The translations under genes and the position numbers were made by a program. From positions 1 to 64,000 of the forward strand of contig CAKTOB010000012.1 of assembly GCA_934589525.1 (NCBI GenBank): 64,000 bases of DNA, written 5' to 3'. Shown in pieces: positions 16,452 through 26,138 of the stretch. The notes below the pieces were generated by a model, which was not told the origin of the DNA, did no database searches, and saw nothing but the letters and a program-made list of their open reading frames with translations. The first letter of the stretch is position 1; each line of letters opens with the position of its first letter. The stretch comes from an uncultured Oscillospiraceae bacterium. Its GTDB lineage: Bacteria; Bacillota; Clostridia; Oscillospirales; Oscillospiraceae.

Positions 16452-18776
16452 ATGCGTTACCATACCCAGGCCCAGGAGCTCATCCGGCGCTCCGGCGGGG
16501 AGGCCCGGCGGTTGGGCCACAGCTATGTGGGCTCGGTGCATCTGCTGCTGGCCCTGTGTCAGGCCCCCGGGGGCACGGCCCAGCTGCTGCGAAGCTTCGG
16601 CGTGGAGCCGGAGTTTTTGCGGGAGCTCACAAGGCTTCTCTACGGGGTGGGGAAACCGGAGCTGCCTCTGCCCCAGGGCTTGACCCCGGAGGCCCGGCGG
16701 ATTTTAACACTGGCATGCCGGGAAGCCCGGCGGCAGGGAAAGCGGCAGGTGGAGCCTGCCCATGTGCTGCTGGCCATGGCCCGGACGGAGCACAGCGGGG
16801 CGGGGCTGCTGCTGAAAACCTGCGGCGTGGACGCGGATACCCTGTTTACCCATACGCTGCAATATTTGTTTGACGTTCCCCAAAAGCGGAACGGGAAAAA
16901 GGAGGGGACCACCACGAAACTGTTGGAGCAATTCAGTGAGGACTTGGTGCAGAAGGCCGTGACCATGGAGCCGGTGATCGGCCGGGATCGGGAGATCGAT
17001 ACGGTCATCGGCATCCTGTGCCGGAAGAACAAGAACAATCCGGCCCTGATCGGGGAGCCCGGCGTGGGCAAGACCGCCATTGCCGAGGGCCTGGCCCAGC
17101 GGATGGCCCTGGGCAGCGTGCCGCCCCAGCTGAAAGAAAAGCGGCTCTACAGCCTGAATATGGCAAGTTTGGTGGCGGGCACCAAATACCGGGGGGAGTT
17201 TGAAGAGCGGCTGCGGGATGTATTGTCGGAAATCCGCCGCAGCGGGGACGTGATTTTATTTGTGGACGAAATGCACACCATCGTCGGTGCCGGAGCGGCG
17301 GAGGGGGCCATTGACGCAGCCAATATCCTGAAGCCCGCCCTGGGCCGGGGGGAGCTGCAAATGGTGGGGGCCACCACCCGGGAGGAATACCGGAAATACA
17401 TTGAAAAGGATGCGGCCCTGGAGCGCCGCTTCCGGCCGGTGGCGGTGGAGGAGCCGGACCGGGAGACCACCCTGGAGATCCTGAAGGCCTTAAAGCCGGG
17501 CCTTGAACGGCACCACCGGCTGCGCATCTCCGAGGAGGCCCTGACGGAGGCGGTGCGGCTGTCCGTCCGGTATTTACCGGACCTGTATCTGCCGGATAAG
17601 GCCATCGACCTTTTGGACGAGGGGGCCGCCCGGGCAAAAATGGAGGATGTGTGCTGCCTCCGGGCTTCCTCTGCCCGAAAGGCCCTGGAGGAGGAGCTTC
17701 ACGAGGCGGTGCGGGAGCGCCGGTTTGAGCGGGCGGCGGAGCTGCGGGACAAGGTGCAGGGGCTGATGGAGCGGGGCACCGACGGAAAACGGAGCCGGGC
17801 GGTGACGGCGGCGGACATTGCCTGGGTGGTCTCCGCCAGAACCGGCATCCCCGTGGGGCGGCTGACGGCCCGGGAGCGGGAGCGGCTTCTGAATCTGGAA
17901 GAGCTGCTGTCTGCCCATGTGATGGGCCAGAGCAAGGCCGTTCAGGAGGCGGCGGAGGCGGTGCGTCGGGGCTTTTCCGGCCTTCGTGACCCCCGGCGGC
18001 CCATTGCCTGCCTGCTGTTCGCCGGGCCCACCGGCGTGGGCAAAACCGAGCTGTGCCGGGCCCTGGCGGAGGAGGTCTACGGCAGCCGGGAGGCCATGCT
18101 GCGGCTGGATATGACGGAATATATGGAGCGGCACTCCGTATCCCGGCTGATCGGGGCCCCTCCCGGCTATATTGGCTTCGACGAGGGGGGAAAGCTCACC
18201 GAGGCGGTCCGCCGTCGGCCCTACTCCCTGGTGCTGCTGGATGAGCTGGAAAAGGCCCACCCGGAGGTTCTGGGGCTGCTGCTGCAAATCATGGAGGAAG
18301 GGGAACTGACGGATTCCACAGGCCGGGTGGTGAGCTTTAAAAATACCATCGTCATCATGACTTCCAATGTGGGCGGAGAAAACAAGGGCGAGGGCCTGGG
18401 CTTCTGCGCCCAGGGGAAACAGGGCCAGTTTGCCCAGGCTCTCCAGGAGCGGTTCACGCCGGAATTTTTAGGGCGGCTGGACGGCACCGTGTATTTTGAG
18501 GCCCTGGGGAAGGGGACCATGGAACTGATCGCCCAGAAATATCTCCGGGATTTGCAGCGCCGCAGTGCCGGGGCCGGGGTTCAGCTGGTGCTTCCCGGGG
18601 GTCTGGCCGGGGCCTTGGCAGAGCGATGCCAGGGCCGGGACGGAGCCCGGCAGCTGCGCAGACTCGTCCAGCGGGAGGTGGAGGATGCTTTGGCTCTCTA
18701 CCTGCTGCGCTGCTCCAAAAAGCCCGGCAGGGTGCGACTCAAAATGGAGGAAGGGGCCTTCCGGTTCACCCTGTAA
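16452..18776 (+). CDS. clpC: ClpC-type AAA+ unfoldase
   Basis: A 774-residue Hsp100 ATPase. Residues 1-145 are the double Clp-N repeat. The first AAA+ module has Walker A GEPGVGKT near 201 and Walker B ILFVDEMH; the second has GPTGVGKTE near 525, with the ClpB/C-typical [13 protein letters not shown] pore loop. A UVR-like segment ([21 protein letters not shown]) lies in the shorter-than-ClpB middle region, marking ClpC. An LGF tripeptide at the place of the ClpP-docking loop (EGLGFCAQG) suggests it hands substrates to ClpP. CtsR, McsA and McsB genes, usual partners in Bacillota, are not beside it. It could be a secondary ClpC copy. Confidence 0.88.
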   Translation: MRYHTQAQELIRRSGGEARRLGHSYVGSVHLLLALCQAPGGTAQLLRSFGVEPEFLRELTRLLYGVGKPELPLPQGLTPEARRILTLACREARRQGKRQVEPAHVLLAMARTEHSGAGLLLKTCGVDADTLFTHTLQYLFDVPQKRNGKKEGTTTKLLEQFSEDLVQKAVTMEPVIGRDREIDTVIGILCRKNKNNPALIGEPGVGKTAIAEGLAQRMALGSVPPQLKEKRLYSLNMASLVAGTKYRGEFEERLRDVLSEIRRSGDVILFVDEMHTIVGAGAAEGAIDAANILKPALGRGELQMVGATTREEYRKYIEKDAALERRFRPVAVEEPDRETTLEILKALKPGLERHHRLRISEEALTEAVRLSVRYLPDLYLPDKAIDLLDEGAARAKMEDVCCLRASSARKALEEELHEAVRERRFERAAELRDKVQGLMERGTDGKRSRAVTAADIAWVVSARTGIPVGRLTARERERLLNLEELLSAHVMGQSKAVQEAAEAVRRGFSGLRDPRRPIACLLFAGPTGVGKTELCRALAEEVYGSREAMLRLDMTEYMERHSVSRLIGAPPGYIGFDEGGKLTEAVRRRPYSLVLLDELEKAHPEVLGLLLQIMEEGELTDSTGRVVSFKNTIVIMTSNVGGENKGEGLGFCAQGKQGQFAQALQERFTPEFLGRLDGTVYFEALGKGTMELIAQKYLRDLQRRSAGAGVQLVLPGGLAGALAERCQGRDGARQLRRLVQREVEDALALYLLRCSKKPGRVRLKMEEGAFRFTL

Positions 18777-18786
18777 GGGCCGGACC

Positions 18787-18809
18787 GGAGGCCTTTGGCC
18801 TCCTTTTTT
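18787..18809 (+). terminator. terminator of clpC-like gene
   Basis: GGAGGCC, loop TTT, GGCCTCC, then TTTTTT. Confidence 0.88.
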
Positions 18810-18893
18810 GCGTTTTATCCGAACACTTGTTTTATTATTACCAGAAAAAATAGGATATTTACGTCCAAACCCAGAGAAAACGCCAAATAGTGA

Positions 18894-18922
18894 TTGATTT
18901 TTTTCCGAGATGGGGGTATACT
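18894..18922 (+). promoter_or_regulatory. dcw operon promoter
   Basis: TTGATT (18894-18899), 17 bp, TATACT (18917-18922), directly before the MraZ boxes. Confidence 0.78.
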
Positions 18923-18927
18923 ATTGA

Positions 18928-18967
18928 AAAATGGAGCAAAGTGGTAGAGCGTGGAGGAAACGGGGGT
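18928..18967 (+). promoter_or_regulatory. MraZ operator: four 10-bp repeats
   Basis: Four contiguous 10-bp units, AAAATGGAGC, AAAGTGGTAG, AGCGTGGAGG and AAACGGGGGT, lie between the -10 element and the mraZ start. A 10-bp period with a TGG core is the known MraZ site design (TGGG-type or AAAGTG-type repeats), so autoregulation is likely. Confidence 0.68.
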
Positions 18968-18973
18968 GAGACA

Positions 18974-19402
18974 GTGATCGGGAAATACGCGGCACGGATG
19001 GATGACAAAAACCGTCTGGTGGTTCCGGCGAAGCTTCGGGCGGAGCTGGGGGAGACCTTCTATGTGACCTTGGGGGTCAACTGCGGCCATCGCTGTCTGA
19101 CAGTGTATACCGCCCAGGAGTGGCAGCGGCTCAGCGATAATTTTAACGCCCTGAGCCTTTCTCAGCGGGCGGGGGCCACCAGCCTGATTTTTATGAACGC
19201 GGCGGAGTGTACCCCGGATAAGCAGGCCCGGGTGGGCCTGACCCAATTCCTGCTGAATTACGCCGGTATCGACCGGGAGATCATGATCGTCGGCCGGGCC
19301 GGTCAGGCGGAGATCTGGGATGCGGCGGAATTTGAAACCTTTGAACAGGAAAACCTCAGCCCCGAAAAACTATTGGCATCCTTGGAGGCAATCGGACTAT
19401 GA
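18974..19402 (+). CDS. mraZ: transcriptional regulator MraZ
   Basis: A 142-residue protein of the AbrB-like double-swapped-hairpin fold that represses the division and cell-wall operon. Both half-motifs with the DxxxR signature are present: ARMDDKNRLVVPAKLR near the start and NAAECTPDKQARVGLTQ in the middle. GTG 18974 gives the usual IGKY start; the ORF extends upstream through the promoter but that part cannot be translated. It is first in the dcw cluster and overlaps rsmH by 4 bp. Confidence 0.93.
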   Translation: MIGKYAARMDDKNRLVVPAKLRAELGETFYVTLGVNCGHRCLTVYTAQEWQRLSDNFNALSLSQRAGATSLIFMNAAECTPDKQARVGLTQFLLNYAGIDREIMIVGRAGQAEIWDAAEFETFEQENLSPEKLLASLEAIGL

Positions 19403-20334
19403 GCGAATTTCATCATGTATCCGTCCTCCTGGACGAGTGTATTGAGGCCTTGAATATCAGGCCTGACGGAATCTATGTGGACGGCACCCTGGGCGGTGCG
19501 GGCCACTCCTATCATATTGCGGAAAAGCTGACCACCGGACGACTGATCGGCATTGACCGGGACCCGGTGGCCCTGGCAGCGGCGGGAAAGCGGCTGGAGC
19601 CCTTTGGGGACCGGGTGACCCTGGTCCACTCCAATTTCTGCCGCATGGCCCAGGTTTTGGAAGAACTGGAGATTCCCGGGGTAGACGGCATTTTGCTGGA
19701 CTTGGGGGTGTCTTCCCCTCAGCTCGATGACGGAGCCCGGGGCTTTTCCTACATGGCCGATGCGCCCCTCGACATGCGCATGGACTCGGGCGATGCCCTG
19801 ACGGCCCACACGGTGGTGAACACCTGGTCCCAGGAGGAGCTCAAGCGCATCCTCTATGACTACGGCGAGGAGCGCTACGCCCCGGCCATTGCCGCCGCCA
19901 TTGTCAGGCGCCGGGAGACTGCCCCTATTGAGACCACCCTGGAGCTGGTAGACGTGATCCGCTCCGCCATGCCCGCGGCGGCTCTGCGGGAAAAGCAGCA
20001 CCCGGCAAAGCGCAGCTTTCAGGCCATCCGCATTGCGGTGAACGATGAACTGAATTCCGTTTCCCAGGCCATGGAAACCATGATCCCCAAGCTGAACCCC
20101 GGAGGACGGCTGGCGGTCATCACCTTCCATTCTCTGGAAGACCGGATCGTCAAAAGTGCCATGGCCGCCGGGGCCAAGGGCTGCATCTGCCCGCCGGAGT
20201 TTCCCGTGTGCGTCTGCGGCAGAAAGCCCCAGGTGAAGCTGCTGACCCGGAAGCCTATCGTCTCCGGGGATGAAGAATTGGACCGAAATCCCAGAGCCAG
20301 AAGCGCCAAGCTTCGGGTCTGCGAGAAGCTGTAA
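19399..20334 (+). CDS. rsmH: 16S rRNA (cytosine-1402-N4)-methyltransferase RsmH
   Basis: A 311-residue SAM methylase that modifies the same nucleotide as RsmI (C1402). Key stretches are HVSVLLDECIEAL at the N-terminus, DGTLGGAGHSYHI (SAM loop), GVDGILLDLGVSSPQLDD and the C-terminal VITFHSLEDRIVK. Length and motifs are ordinary for the family. It is translationally coupled to mraZ. Confidence 0.96.
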   Translation: MSEFHHVSVLLDECIEALNIRPDGIYVDGTLGGAGHSYHIAEKLTTGRLIGIDRDPVALAAAGKRLEPFGDRVTLVHSNFCRMAQVLEELEIPGVDGILLDLGVSSPQLDDGARGFSYMADAPLDMRMDSGDALTAHTVVNTWSQEELKRILYDYGEERYAPAIAAAIVRRRETAPIETTLELVDVIRSAMPAAALREKQHPAKRSFQAIRIAVNDELNSVSQAMETMIPKLNPGGRLAVITFHSLEDRIVKSAMAAGAKGCICPPEFPVCVCGRKPQVKLLTRKPIVSGDEELDRNPRARSAKLRVCEKL

Positions 20335-20352
20335 GCGCCGGAGGGAGGAAAC

Positions 20353-20838
20353 ATGGACCAAAAACCGGTAATTCAATATGTTGGCCAGTTCTATGTCTAC
20401 GGCAGCGAAGTAAAGGTCAAGAAAAAAAGTGAACCCAGAAGACCCCTGCTTCCCTCGGTGAAAGCCGCCCGGGAGCGGAAGGTCTATATTGACCCGGTGG
20501 CCGTTGGGGGCATCGCCTTGGCGGTGTGCATCCTGGTGGCCCTGGTGGTAGGGGGCATTCGGCTGAGCGCCTGCATGACGGGCTACAATGCGGCGGAGGC
20601 GACCCTGTCGGAGCTGAAGCGGGAGAACGCCCGTTTGGAGCATGCCTACCGTACATCCCTGAATCTGGAAAGCGTAAAAACACGGGCCGAGGAGCTGGGG
20701 ATGATCCCCCAGGCGGAGGCGGCCCGGGCAAGCATCCGGGTAACGGTTCCGGAGCACAAGGGAGAGCCGAGCGCCTGGGAGAATTTTGTTTGGTTTATAT
20801 CAGGGCTTCTGGCCCCCTCGGAGGCTCCGGCGGAATAA
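20353..20838 (+). CDS. ftsL: cell division protein FtsL-like
   Basis: A 161-residue bitopic protein. A basic cytoplasmic N-terminus of about 50 residues precedes one span (about 53-73), then a coiled coil (EATLSELKRENARLEHAYRT) and a short tail. Topology and place between rsmH and the transpeptidase gene fit FtsL, which with FtsB/DivIC and DivIB activates septal synthesis. Sequence similarity in this family is low, so context carries the call. Confidence 0.8.
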   Translation: MDQKPVIQYVGQFYVYGSEVKVKKKSEPRRPLLPSVKAARERKVYIDPVAVGGIALAVCILVALVVGGIRLSACMTGYNAAEATLSELKRENARLEHAYRTSLNLESVKTRAEELGMIPQAEAARASIRVTVPEHKGEPSAWENFVWFISGLLAPSEAPAE

Positions 20839-20866
20839 TCCAAGGGGCCGGGCATATCCTGAAAAC

Positions 20867-20926
20867 GGCAGCTGCAAATGGGCGGCGAGGGGTTCCCTTG
20901 CCGCCCATTTCAGTCAAGAGGCTGCC
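20867..20926 (+). other. long two-tier hairpin between ftsL and spoVD
   Basis: AAATGGGCGGC pairs with GCCGCCCATTT, extended inward by GAGGG/CCCTT, and an outer GGCAGC/GCTGCC helix encloses it. No T-run follows. It ends just before the SpoVD ribosome-binding site and could be an mRNA processing or translation-control element. Confidence 0.55.
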
Positions 20927-20940
20927 GGAAGGGGATGGGT

Positions 20941-23274
20941 ATGGGAAACGGTGCCAAAAAGGTCTACCGCCGGACCAGGATGGATAGCTTCCAGCACCTG
21001 CGGATCCGCCTCACGGCGCTGATGCTGGGATTTTTGATGTTTCTTCCGGTGGCGGCCCGGCTGTATGCCCTGATGGTGCGGGATTTTGACTATTATTCCG
21101 TCAAGGCCCTGAACAATCAGACCCGCTCCACGGCGGCAGCTTCCGACCGGGGGCTGATTTACGACCGGAACATGAACATTCTGGCCTCCTCCCAGGGGGT
21201 GGAGCATGTTTATTTAGACCCCAATGAGCTCAAGCAGTCCAAGGCGGATTTGCAGTCCGTGGCGGAATTTTTAGCGCCGCTGGTTGACCGGGATGCCGGG
21301 TGGATCGTGGAGCAGGGGCGGGACACCCGCCGCCGCTACAAGCAGGTGGGGGCCCGGGTGTCTCTGGAGACTGCCCAGCGCATCCGGGATTACATGAAAA
21401 AGCAGGGCATCTCCGGCATCCACTTAGAACCGGCGGCTCTGCGGACCTATCCCTTAGGGTCCTTAGCCAGCCAGGTCATCGGCTTTACCAACAGTTCCGG
21501 GGAGGGCTGCGAGGGCATCGAGGCGGCTTATGACCGGTTCCTCTCCGGCAAGCCCGGAAAGGTCGTTACAACAAAGGGCAACAACGAAATGGATATGCCC
21601 TATTCCTATGAAAACTTCACCGCCTCCCATCCGGGGTGCAGCGTGATCCTGACCCTGGATACCACCGTGCAGGCCTGCCTTGAAAAACAGCTCCAGGCCG
21701 CCATGGACCGCTACGATGTCCAAAACGGGGCCTTCGGCCTGGTGATGAACTGCAAAACCGGAGAAATCCTGGCCATGGCCACCCTGGGAGGCTTTGACCC
21801 CAACGATTATCAGCAGATCTATGACCCGGAGACCAATCGGGCATTGCAGGCCCAAAAGGAACATTATGCACAGCTCCCTGTGGATAGCCCCGAATATGCC
21901 AAGGAAGCCCGGGCCTACGAAGAAGCCCTGACCCGGGCCCGGCTCAAACAGTGGCGCAACCGGGTGCTCTCCGACGGCTATGAACCGGGCTCCACCTTCA
22001 AGGTGCTGACCATGGCGGCGGCCCTGGACTGCGGGGCCATTGACCTGGATACCTCCTTCTACTGCCGGGGGGCCGAGCAGATCCCGGGCAGGTCCCAGCT
22101 GCTCCACTGTTGGCGCGCCGCGGGCCACGGGGCGGAAAAGACCCCCCAGGCCCTGCAAAACTCCTGCAACCTGGCCTTTGCCCACATCGCCTTGAAGCTG
22201 GGCGGGGAGCGGTTTTATCAATACATCAAAACCTTCGGCATTCTGGAAAAGACCGGCATTGACCTGTCCGGGGAGAGCAAGGGCGTGTTTTTTGAAAAGG
22301 CTCTGGTGACCAATACGGACAAATGGGGCACCGCCAGCCTGACCTCCGGCTCCTTCGGGCAGACCTTTAAAATTACCCCCTTGCAGCTGGTTCGGGCTAT
22401 TGCCTCCGTGGTCAACGGGGGAATGCTCTTGGAGCCCTACTTGGTATCCGAGGTGGTGGATGCCCGGGGAAACACGGTTTTAAAACAGGAGCCCACGGTG
22501 GTCCGCCAGACCATTTCCCCGGAGACCTCCAAGACCATGGGGCAGCTGATCCGGTCGGTGGTAACGGAGGGAACAGCGAAAAATGCCAATGTGGTGGGTT
22601 TTTCTGTTGGAGGAAAGACCGGAACCAGCGAGAAAATAGATGTTTTCGACGAAAACGGCCACAGAGTCCTGGATAAAATTGTTTCATTCGTGGGGGTTGC
22701 GCCTATGGAAGATCCGGAGTATATTGTATTGGCGGCCTTGGACACCCCTTCCCGGTCTACGGGGATCTATATTTCAGGGGGTGTGATGGCCGCTCCCACC
22801 GTAGGGGCCATTATGGCGGACATTCTGCCTTACCTGGGGGTTTCCCGGAATTACACTCCGGAGGAGCTGCCGGGGCAGCAGATTCTCATACCGGATTTGA
22901 CAGGGCTTTCCAAAAAAGAGGCGGAAAAGTGCCTGAAAGAATTGGGGCTATTCGCTGCCTTCCGGGGAGAAGGGCCCCAGGTTTTGGGCCAGATCCCGGC
23001 CGCCGGGCAGACCCTGCCGGGAGAAAGCCAGGTGCTTGTGTATCTGGAACCGCCGGAAGAGCCCGGAACCGTCACGGTGCCGGACTTTCTGGGGAAGAAC
23101 AAAGCCCAGGCCGCAGCCCAAGCGGGCCCCTTGGGGCTGTACATTCTGCCCACCGGCAACCCGGAGGCAGGTGGGGCCGTAACGGTCATTGCCCAGGAGC
23201 CGGAACCCGGAGCCCAGGTGGAGCGGGGCAGCACGATCACGCTGCGCTTTGCCGATCAAAAAATAAAAGATTAG
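20941..23274 (+). CDS. spoVD: SpoVD-type penicillin-binding protein (transpeptidase) with two PASTA domains
   Basis: A 777-residue class B PBP that cross-links peptidoglycan outside the membrane. After a basic start and one span (about residues 25-43) come the dimerisation domain (RGLIYDRNMNILA) and the transpeptidase domain: SxxK in PGSTFKVLT (about 349), SCN in NSCNLAF and KTGTSEK. Two PASTA domains (starting IPDLTGL and VTVPDFLG) end the chain. PASTA tails are found in SpoVD and in some FtsI/PBP2x. As the only transpeptidase gene in this dcw cluster it could serve vegetative septation, spore cortex formation or both. ATG 20941 is preferred, with AAGGGG about eight bases ahead. Confidence 0.9.
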   Translation: MGNGAKKVYRRTRMDSFQHLRIRLTALMLGFLMFLPVAARLYALMVRDFDYYSVKALNNQTRSTAAASDRGLIYDRNMNILASSQGVEHVYLDPNELKQSKADLQSVAEFLAPLVDRDAGWIVEQGRDTRRRYKQVGARVSLETAQRIRDYMKKQGISGIHLEPAALRTYPLGSLASQVIGFTNSSGEGCEGIEAAYDRFLSGKPGKVVTTKGNNEMDMPYSYENFTASHPGCSVILTLDTTVQACLEKQLQAAMDRYDVQNGAFGLVMNCKTGEILAMATLGGFDPNDYQQIYDPETNRALQAQKEHYAQLPVDSPEYAKEARAYEEALTRARLKQWRNRVLSDGYEPGSTFKVLTMAAALDCGAIDLDTSFYCRGAEQIPGRSQLLHCWRAAGHGAEKTPQALQNSCNLAFAHIALKLGGERFYQYIKTFGILEKTGIDLSGESKGVFFEKALVTNTDKWGTASLTSGSFGQTFKITPLQLVRAIASVVNGGMLLEPYLVSEVVDARGNTVLKQEPTVVRQTISPETSKTMGQLIRSVVTEGTAKNANVVGFSVGGKTGTSEKIDVFDENGHRVLDKIVSFVGVAPMEDPEYIVLAALDTPSRSTGIYISGGVMAAPTVGAIMADILPYLGVSRNYTPEELPGQQILIPDLTGLSKKEAEKCLKELGLFAAFRGEGPQVLGQIPAAGQTLPGESQVLVYLEPPEEPGTVTVPDFLGKNKAQAAAQAGPLGLYILPTGNPEAGGAVTVIAQEPEPGAQVERGSTITLRFADQKIKD

Positions 23275-23308
23275 CGATATAAATATTGTAGATACAATGG
23301 AGGTCACC

Positions 23309-24763
23309 ATGAAATTACAGACGCTTTTGCAGGATGTAGAGGTATTGGAGCTTCACGCAGACCCGGAGACGGAAATCGGGAGCGTGGCGTATGATTCCCG
23401 GAAGGTGGAACAGCAGGGCCTGTTTGTGGCCATTTCCGGATTCGCTTCCGACGGAAACCGGTTTATCCCCATGGCCATGGACCGGGGGGCGGCGGTGGTG
23501 GTCACCGCCAAGCGGCCGGAGGAGGATGTGCCCTATGTGCTGGTGCGAAAGGACCGGCTGGCTCTGGCCCAAATCTCCTGCAACTTCTATGGCCACCCGG
23601 CAAAGGCCATGAAGCTGGTGGGCATTACGGGTACCAACGGAAAAACCTCCGTCACCCTGCTTTTGAAAGCGGTGCTGGAGCAGACCCGGGGGGCCAAGGT
23701 GGGCCTCATCGGCACCATGGGCAACCGCATCGGTGCCGAAGAGATCCCCTCCGAGCGGACCACCCCGGAAAGCCTGGAGCTGCAAGGCCTCTTTGATAGA
23801 ATGCGTCAGGCGGGCTGCGAATATGCTGTGATGGAGGTATCCAGCCACGCCATTGCTCTGGACCGGGTGGGCGGGGTGCGCTACGATGTGGCGGCCTTTA
23901 CCAACCTGACGGAGGACCACTTGGATTTCCACAAGACCATGGAGGCCTACCGGGATACCAAGGCAGAGCTGTTCCGCAGATGTGACAAAGCGGTCATCAA
24001 CCTGGATGACCCCTCCGGAGAAGCCATGCTGGCGGCAGCGGAATGCCCGGTGCTGACCCTTGGCAATGCCGGGGCTCTGCGGGCAGAGCAGGTAGAGCTC
24101 CATGCCCGGGGCGTGGAATTTACGGCGGTCTATGAGGGTCGGCGCATTCCCGTGTCGGTACCCATTCCCGGCCGCTTTACGGTTTACAATGCCTTAACGG
24201 TGCTGGGGGTCGCCCTGGAACTGGGGATCTCCCTGGAAGAGACCGCCCAGGCACTGAAAACAGTTTCCGGCGTCAAGGGCCGTATTGAGGTGGTGCCCAC
24301 CCCGGGCATGCCCTATACGGTGCTCATCGATTATGCCCACACCCCGGACGGCCTGGAAAAAGTGCTGCTGTCCGCCCGGGATTTCTGCAAGGGCCGGCTC
24401 ATCGCCGTCTTTGGCTGCGGCGGAGACCGAGACCCCATCAAACGGCCCATTATGGGAAAAATCGGCGTTCAATATGCGGATTTTTCCGTGATTACCTCCG
24501 ATAATCCCAGGACCGAGGAGCCCATGGCCATTATCCGGGACATCTTAAAGGGCATCGAGCCGGGGATGGGAGAATACACCGTTATTGAAGATCGGCGAAA
24601 GGCCATCAGATATGCTATGGACATTGGCAAAAAAGATGATATAATTGTACTGGCAGGAAAGGGCCATGAGACCTATCAGGAGATCAACGGCCATAAATAC
24701 CATTTGGACGAACGGGAAGAAGTTCGATCTTACCTGTCGGAATTGAGGAACATGCATGAGTAA
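23309..24763 (+). CDS. murE: UDP-MurNAc-L-Ala-D-Glu:meso-diaminopimelate ligase
   Basis: A 484-residue Mur ligase that adds the third residue of the peptidoglycan stem. The ATP loop is GITGTNGKTSVTLLL, the central domain has EVSSHAIALDRV and AAFTNLTEDHLDFH, and the C-terminal domain has TSDNPRTEEP. The DNPR tetrad marks enzymes that bind meso-diaminopimelate rather than lysine. ATG 23309 follows GGAGG; an in-frame ATG at 23297 would overlap it. It overlaps murF by 8 bp. Confidence 0.95.
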   Translation: MKLQTLLQDVEVLELHADPETEIGSVAYDSRKVEQQGLFVAISGFASDGNRFIPMAMDRGAAVVVTAKRPEEDVPYVLVRKDRLALAQISCNFYGHPAKAMKLVGITGTNGKTSVTLLLKAVLEQTRGAKVGLIGTMGNRIGAEEIPSERTTPESLELQGLFDRMRQAGCEYAVMEVSSHAIALDRVGGVRYDVAAFTNLTEDHLDFHKTMEAYRDTKAELFRRCDKAVINLDDPSGEAMLAAAECPVLTLGNAGALRAEQVELHARGVEFTAVYEGRRIPVSVPIPGRFTVYNALTVLGVALELGISLEETAQALKTVSGVKGRIEVVPTPGMPYTVLIDYAHTPDGLEKVLLSARDFCKGRLIAVFGCGGDRDPIKRPIMGKIGVQYADFSVITSDNPRTEEPMAIIRDILKGIEPGMGEYTVIEDRRKAIRYAMDIGKKDDIIVLAGKGHETYQEINGHKYHLDEREEVRSYLSELRNMHE

Positions 24764-26138
24764 AATCACGCTGAAACAGGCGGCCCTTTGGTGCGGCGGC
24801 ACTGTGGAGGAGAAATATGAGCAGGTCACCTTCCTGGGGGCCTGCAACGACACCAGGACCTTGCAGCCCGGCCAGCTGTTTCTGGCGCTGCAAGGGGCCA
24901 GAGACGGCCACGAGTTTATCCCGGCGGCTTTGGAAAAAGGGGCCGCGGCGGTGCTGTGTACCCACAAAGAGGGGGACTACCCCGCCATTGTGGTGCCGGA
25001 CGTGCGGCTGGCCCTGGGTGATATTGCCCGGGGAGAGCGGCAGCGGCTGGGCTTCCGGGTGGTAGGTGTCACCGGCTCCGTGGGGAAAAGCACCACCAAG
25101 GAAATGATCGCCTCCGTCCTGGAGGGGACCTTCCGTACCGCCAAGACCCCGGTGAATCACAACAACGACATCGGTATGCCCATGGCCATTTTGGCCATGC
25201 CGGAAGATACCCAGGTGGCGGTGCTGGAAATGGGCATGAACCATTTCCGGGAAATGGCCTACCTGTCCTCCATCGGCCAGCCGGATATTGCGGTGATCGT
25301 CAATATCGGTATTGCCCACATTGAGTTTCTGGGCAGCCAGGCGGGCATCCGTCAGGCAAAAATGGAAATTCTGGAGGGTATGAAGCCTGAGGGCACATTG
25401 CTATTAAACGGCGACGATGCTATGCTCCGGGAGCTGCCACAGAAGCCGCAGCAGAAAACCGTGTATTTTGGCGCGGCGGAGGACTGCGCGGTGCGGTGCC
25501 GGGAAATCGTCAACGCCGCCGACGGTCTGCGGTTCCGGGTGACCGGGGCCGGGGAGAGCTTCTCCGTCATTATGAACCTGGAGGGCAAGCATTTTGTCAG
25601 CGACGCCATGGCGGCGGTGGCGGTGGGCCTGGAGCTGGGGGTATCCCCGGAGGAGATCCAGCGGGGCCTGCGCAAGTTCCGGAACCTCTCCGGCCGCCAG
25701 GAGACCCTGCGGGCCTATGGCTTCACCCTGATCAAGGACTGCTACAACGCAGGGCCCGAATCCATGGAAGCGGCGCTGATGGTGCTGGGAGAAAAGCCGG
25801 GCCGGAAGATCGCGGTTCTTGGCGATATGCTGGAGCTGGGGGACCGGGCCGCGGCGGAGCACTACCGCATCGGCCGCATCGCCGCGGAGCGCCTGGACTA
25901 TGTGCTTGCCTACGGCAAGTGCGCCGAGCGGGTGATCGGCGGCTGCATTACCGGCGGCATGAAGGACAGCCGGGCCGTTGCCTTTACCGACCAGCAGGCC
26001 ATGGCGGCGGAGCTTCAGCGCATCGCCAAGCCCGGAGACGTGATTTTGTTTAAGGGCAGCCGAGGAATGCACATGGAGCATGTGCTGGAAGCCTTTATGA
26101 AATATGAGAAAGACCTGAACGGAGGAGAACCTACATGA
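24756..26138 (+). CDS. murF: UDP-MurNAc-tripeptide:D-Ala-D-Ala ligase
   Basis: A 460-residue Mur ligase completing the pentapeptide precursor. The ATP loop is GVTGSVGKSTTKEM, followed by NHNNDIGMP and EMGMNHFREM, both typical of MurF, and the C-terminal domain contains KDCYNAGPESMEAAL. It is coupled to murE upstream and to mraY by an ATGA overlap. Confidence 0.95.
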   Translation: MSKITLKQAALWCGGTVEEKYEQVTFLGACNDTRTLQPGQLFLALQGARDGHEFIPAALEKGAAAVLCTHKEGDYPAIVVPDVRLALGDIARGERQRLGFRVVGVTGSVGKSTTKEMIASVLEGTFRTAKTPVNHNNDIGMPMAILAMPEDTQVAVLEMGMNHFREMAYLSSIGQPDIAVIVNIGIAHIEFLGSQAGIRQAKMEILEGMKPEGTLLLNGDDAMLRELPQKPQQKTVYFGAAEDCAVRCREIVNAADGLRFRVTGAGESFSVIMNLEGKHFVSDAMAAVAVGLELGVSPEEIQRGLRKFRNLSGRQETLRAYGFTLIKDCYNAGPESMEAALMVLGEKPGRKIAVLGDMLELGDRAAAEHYRIGRIAAERLDYVLAYGKCAERVIGGCITGGMKDSRAVAFTDQQAMAAELQRIAKPGDVILFKGSRGMHMEHVLEAFMKYEKDLNGGEPT

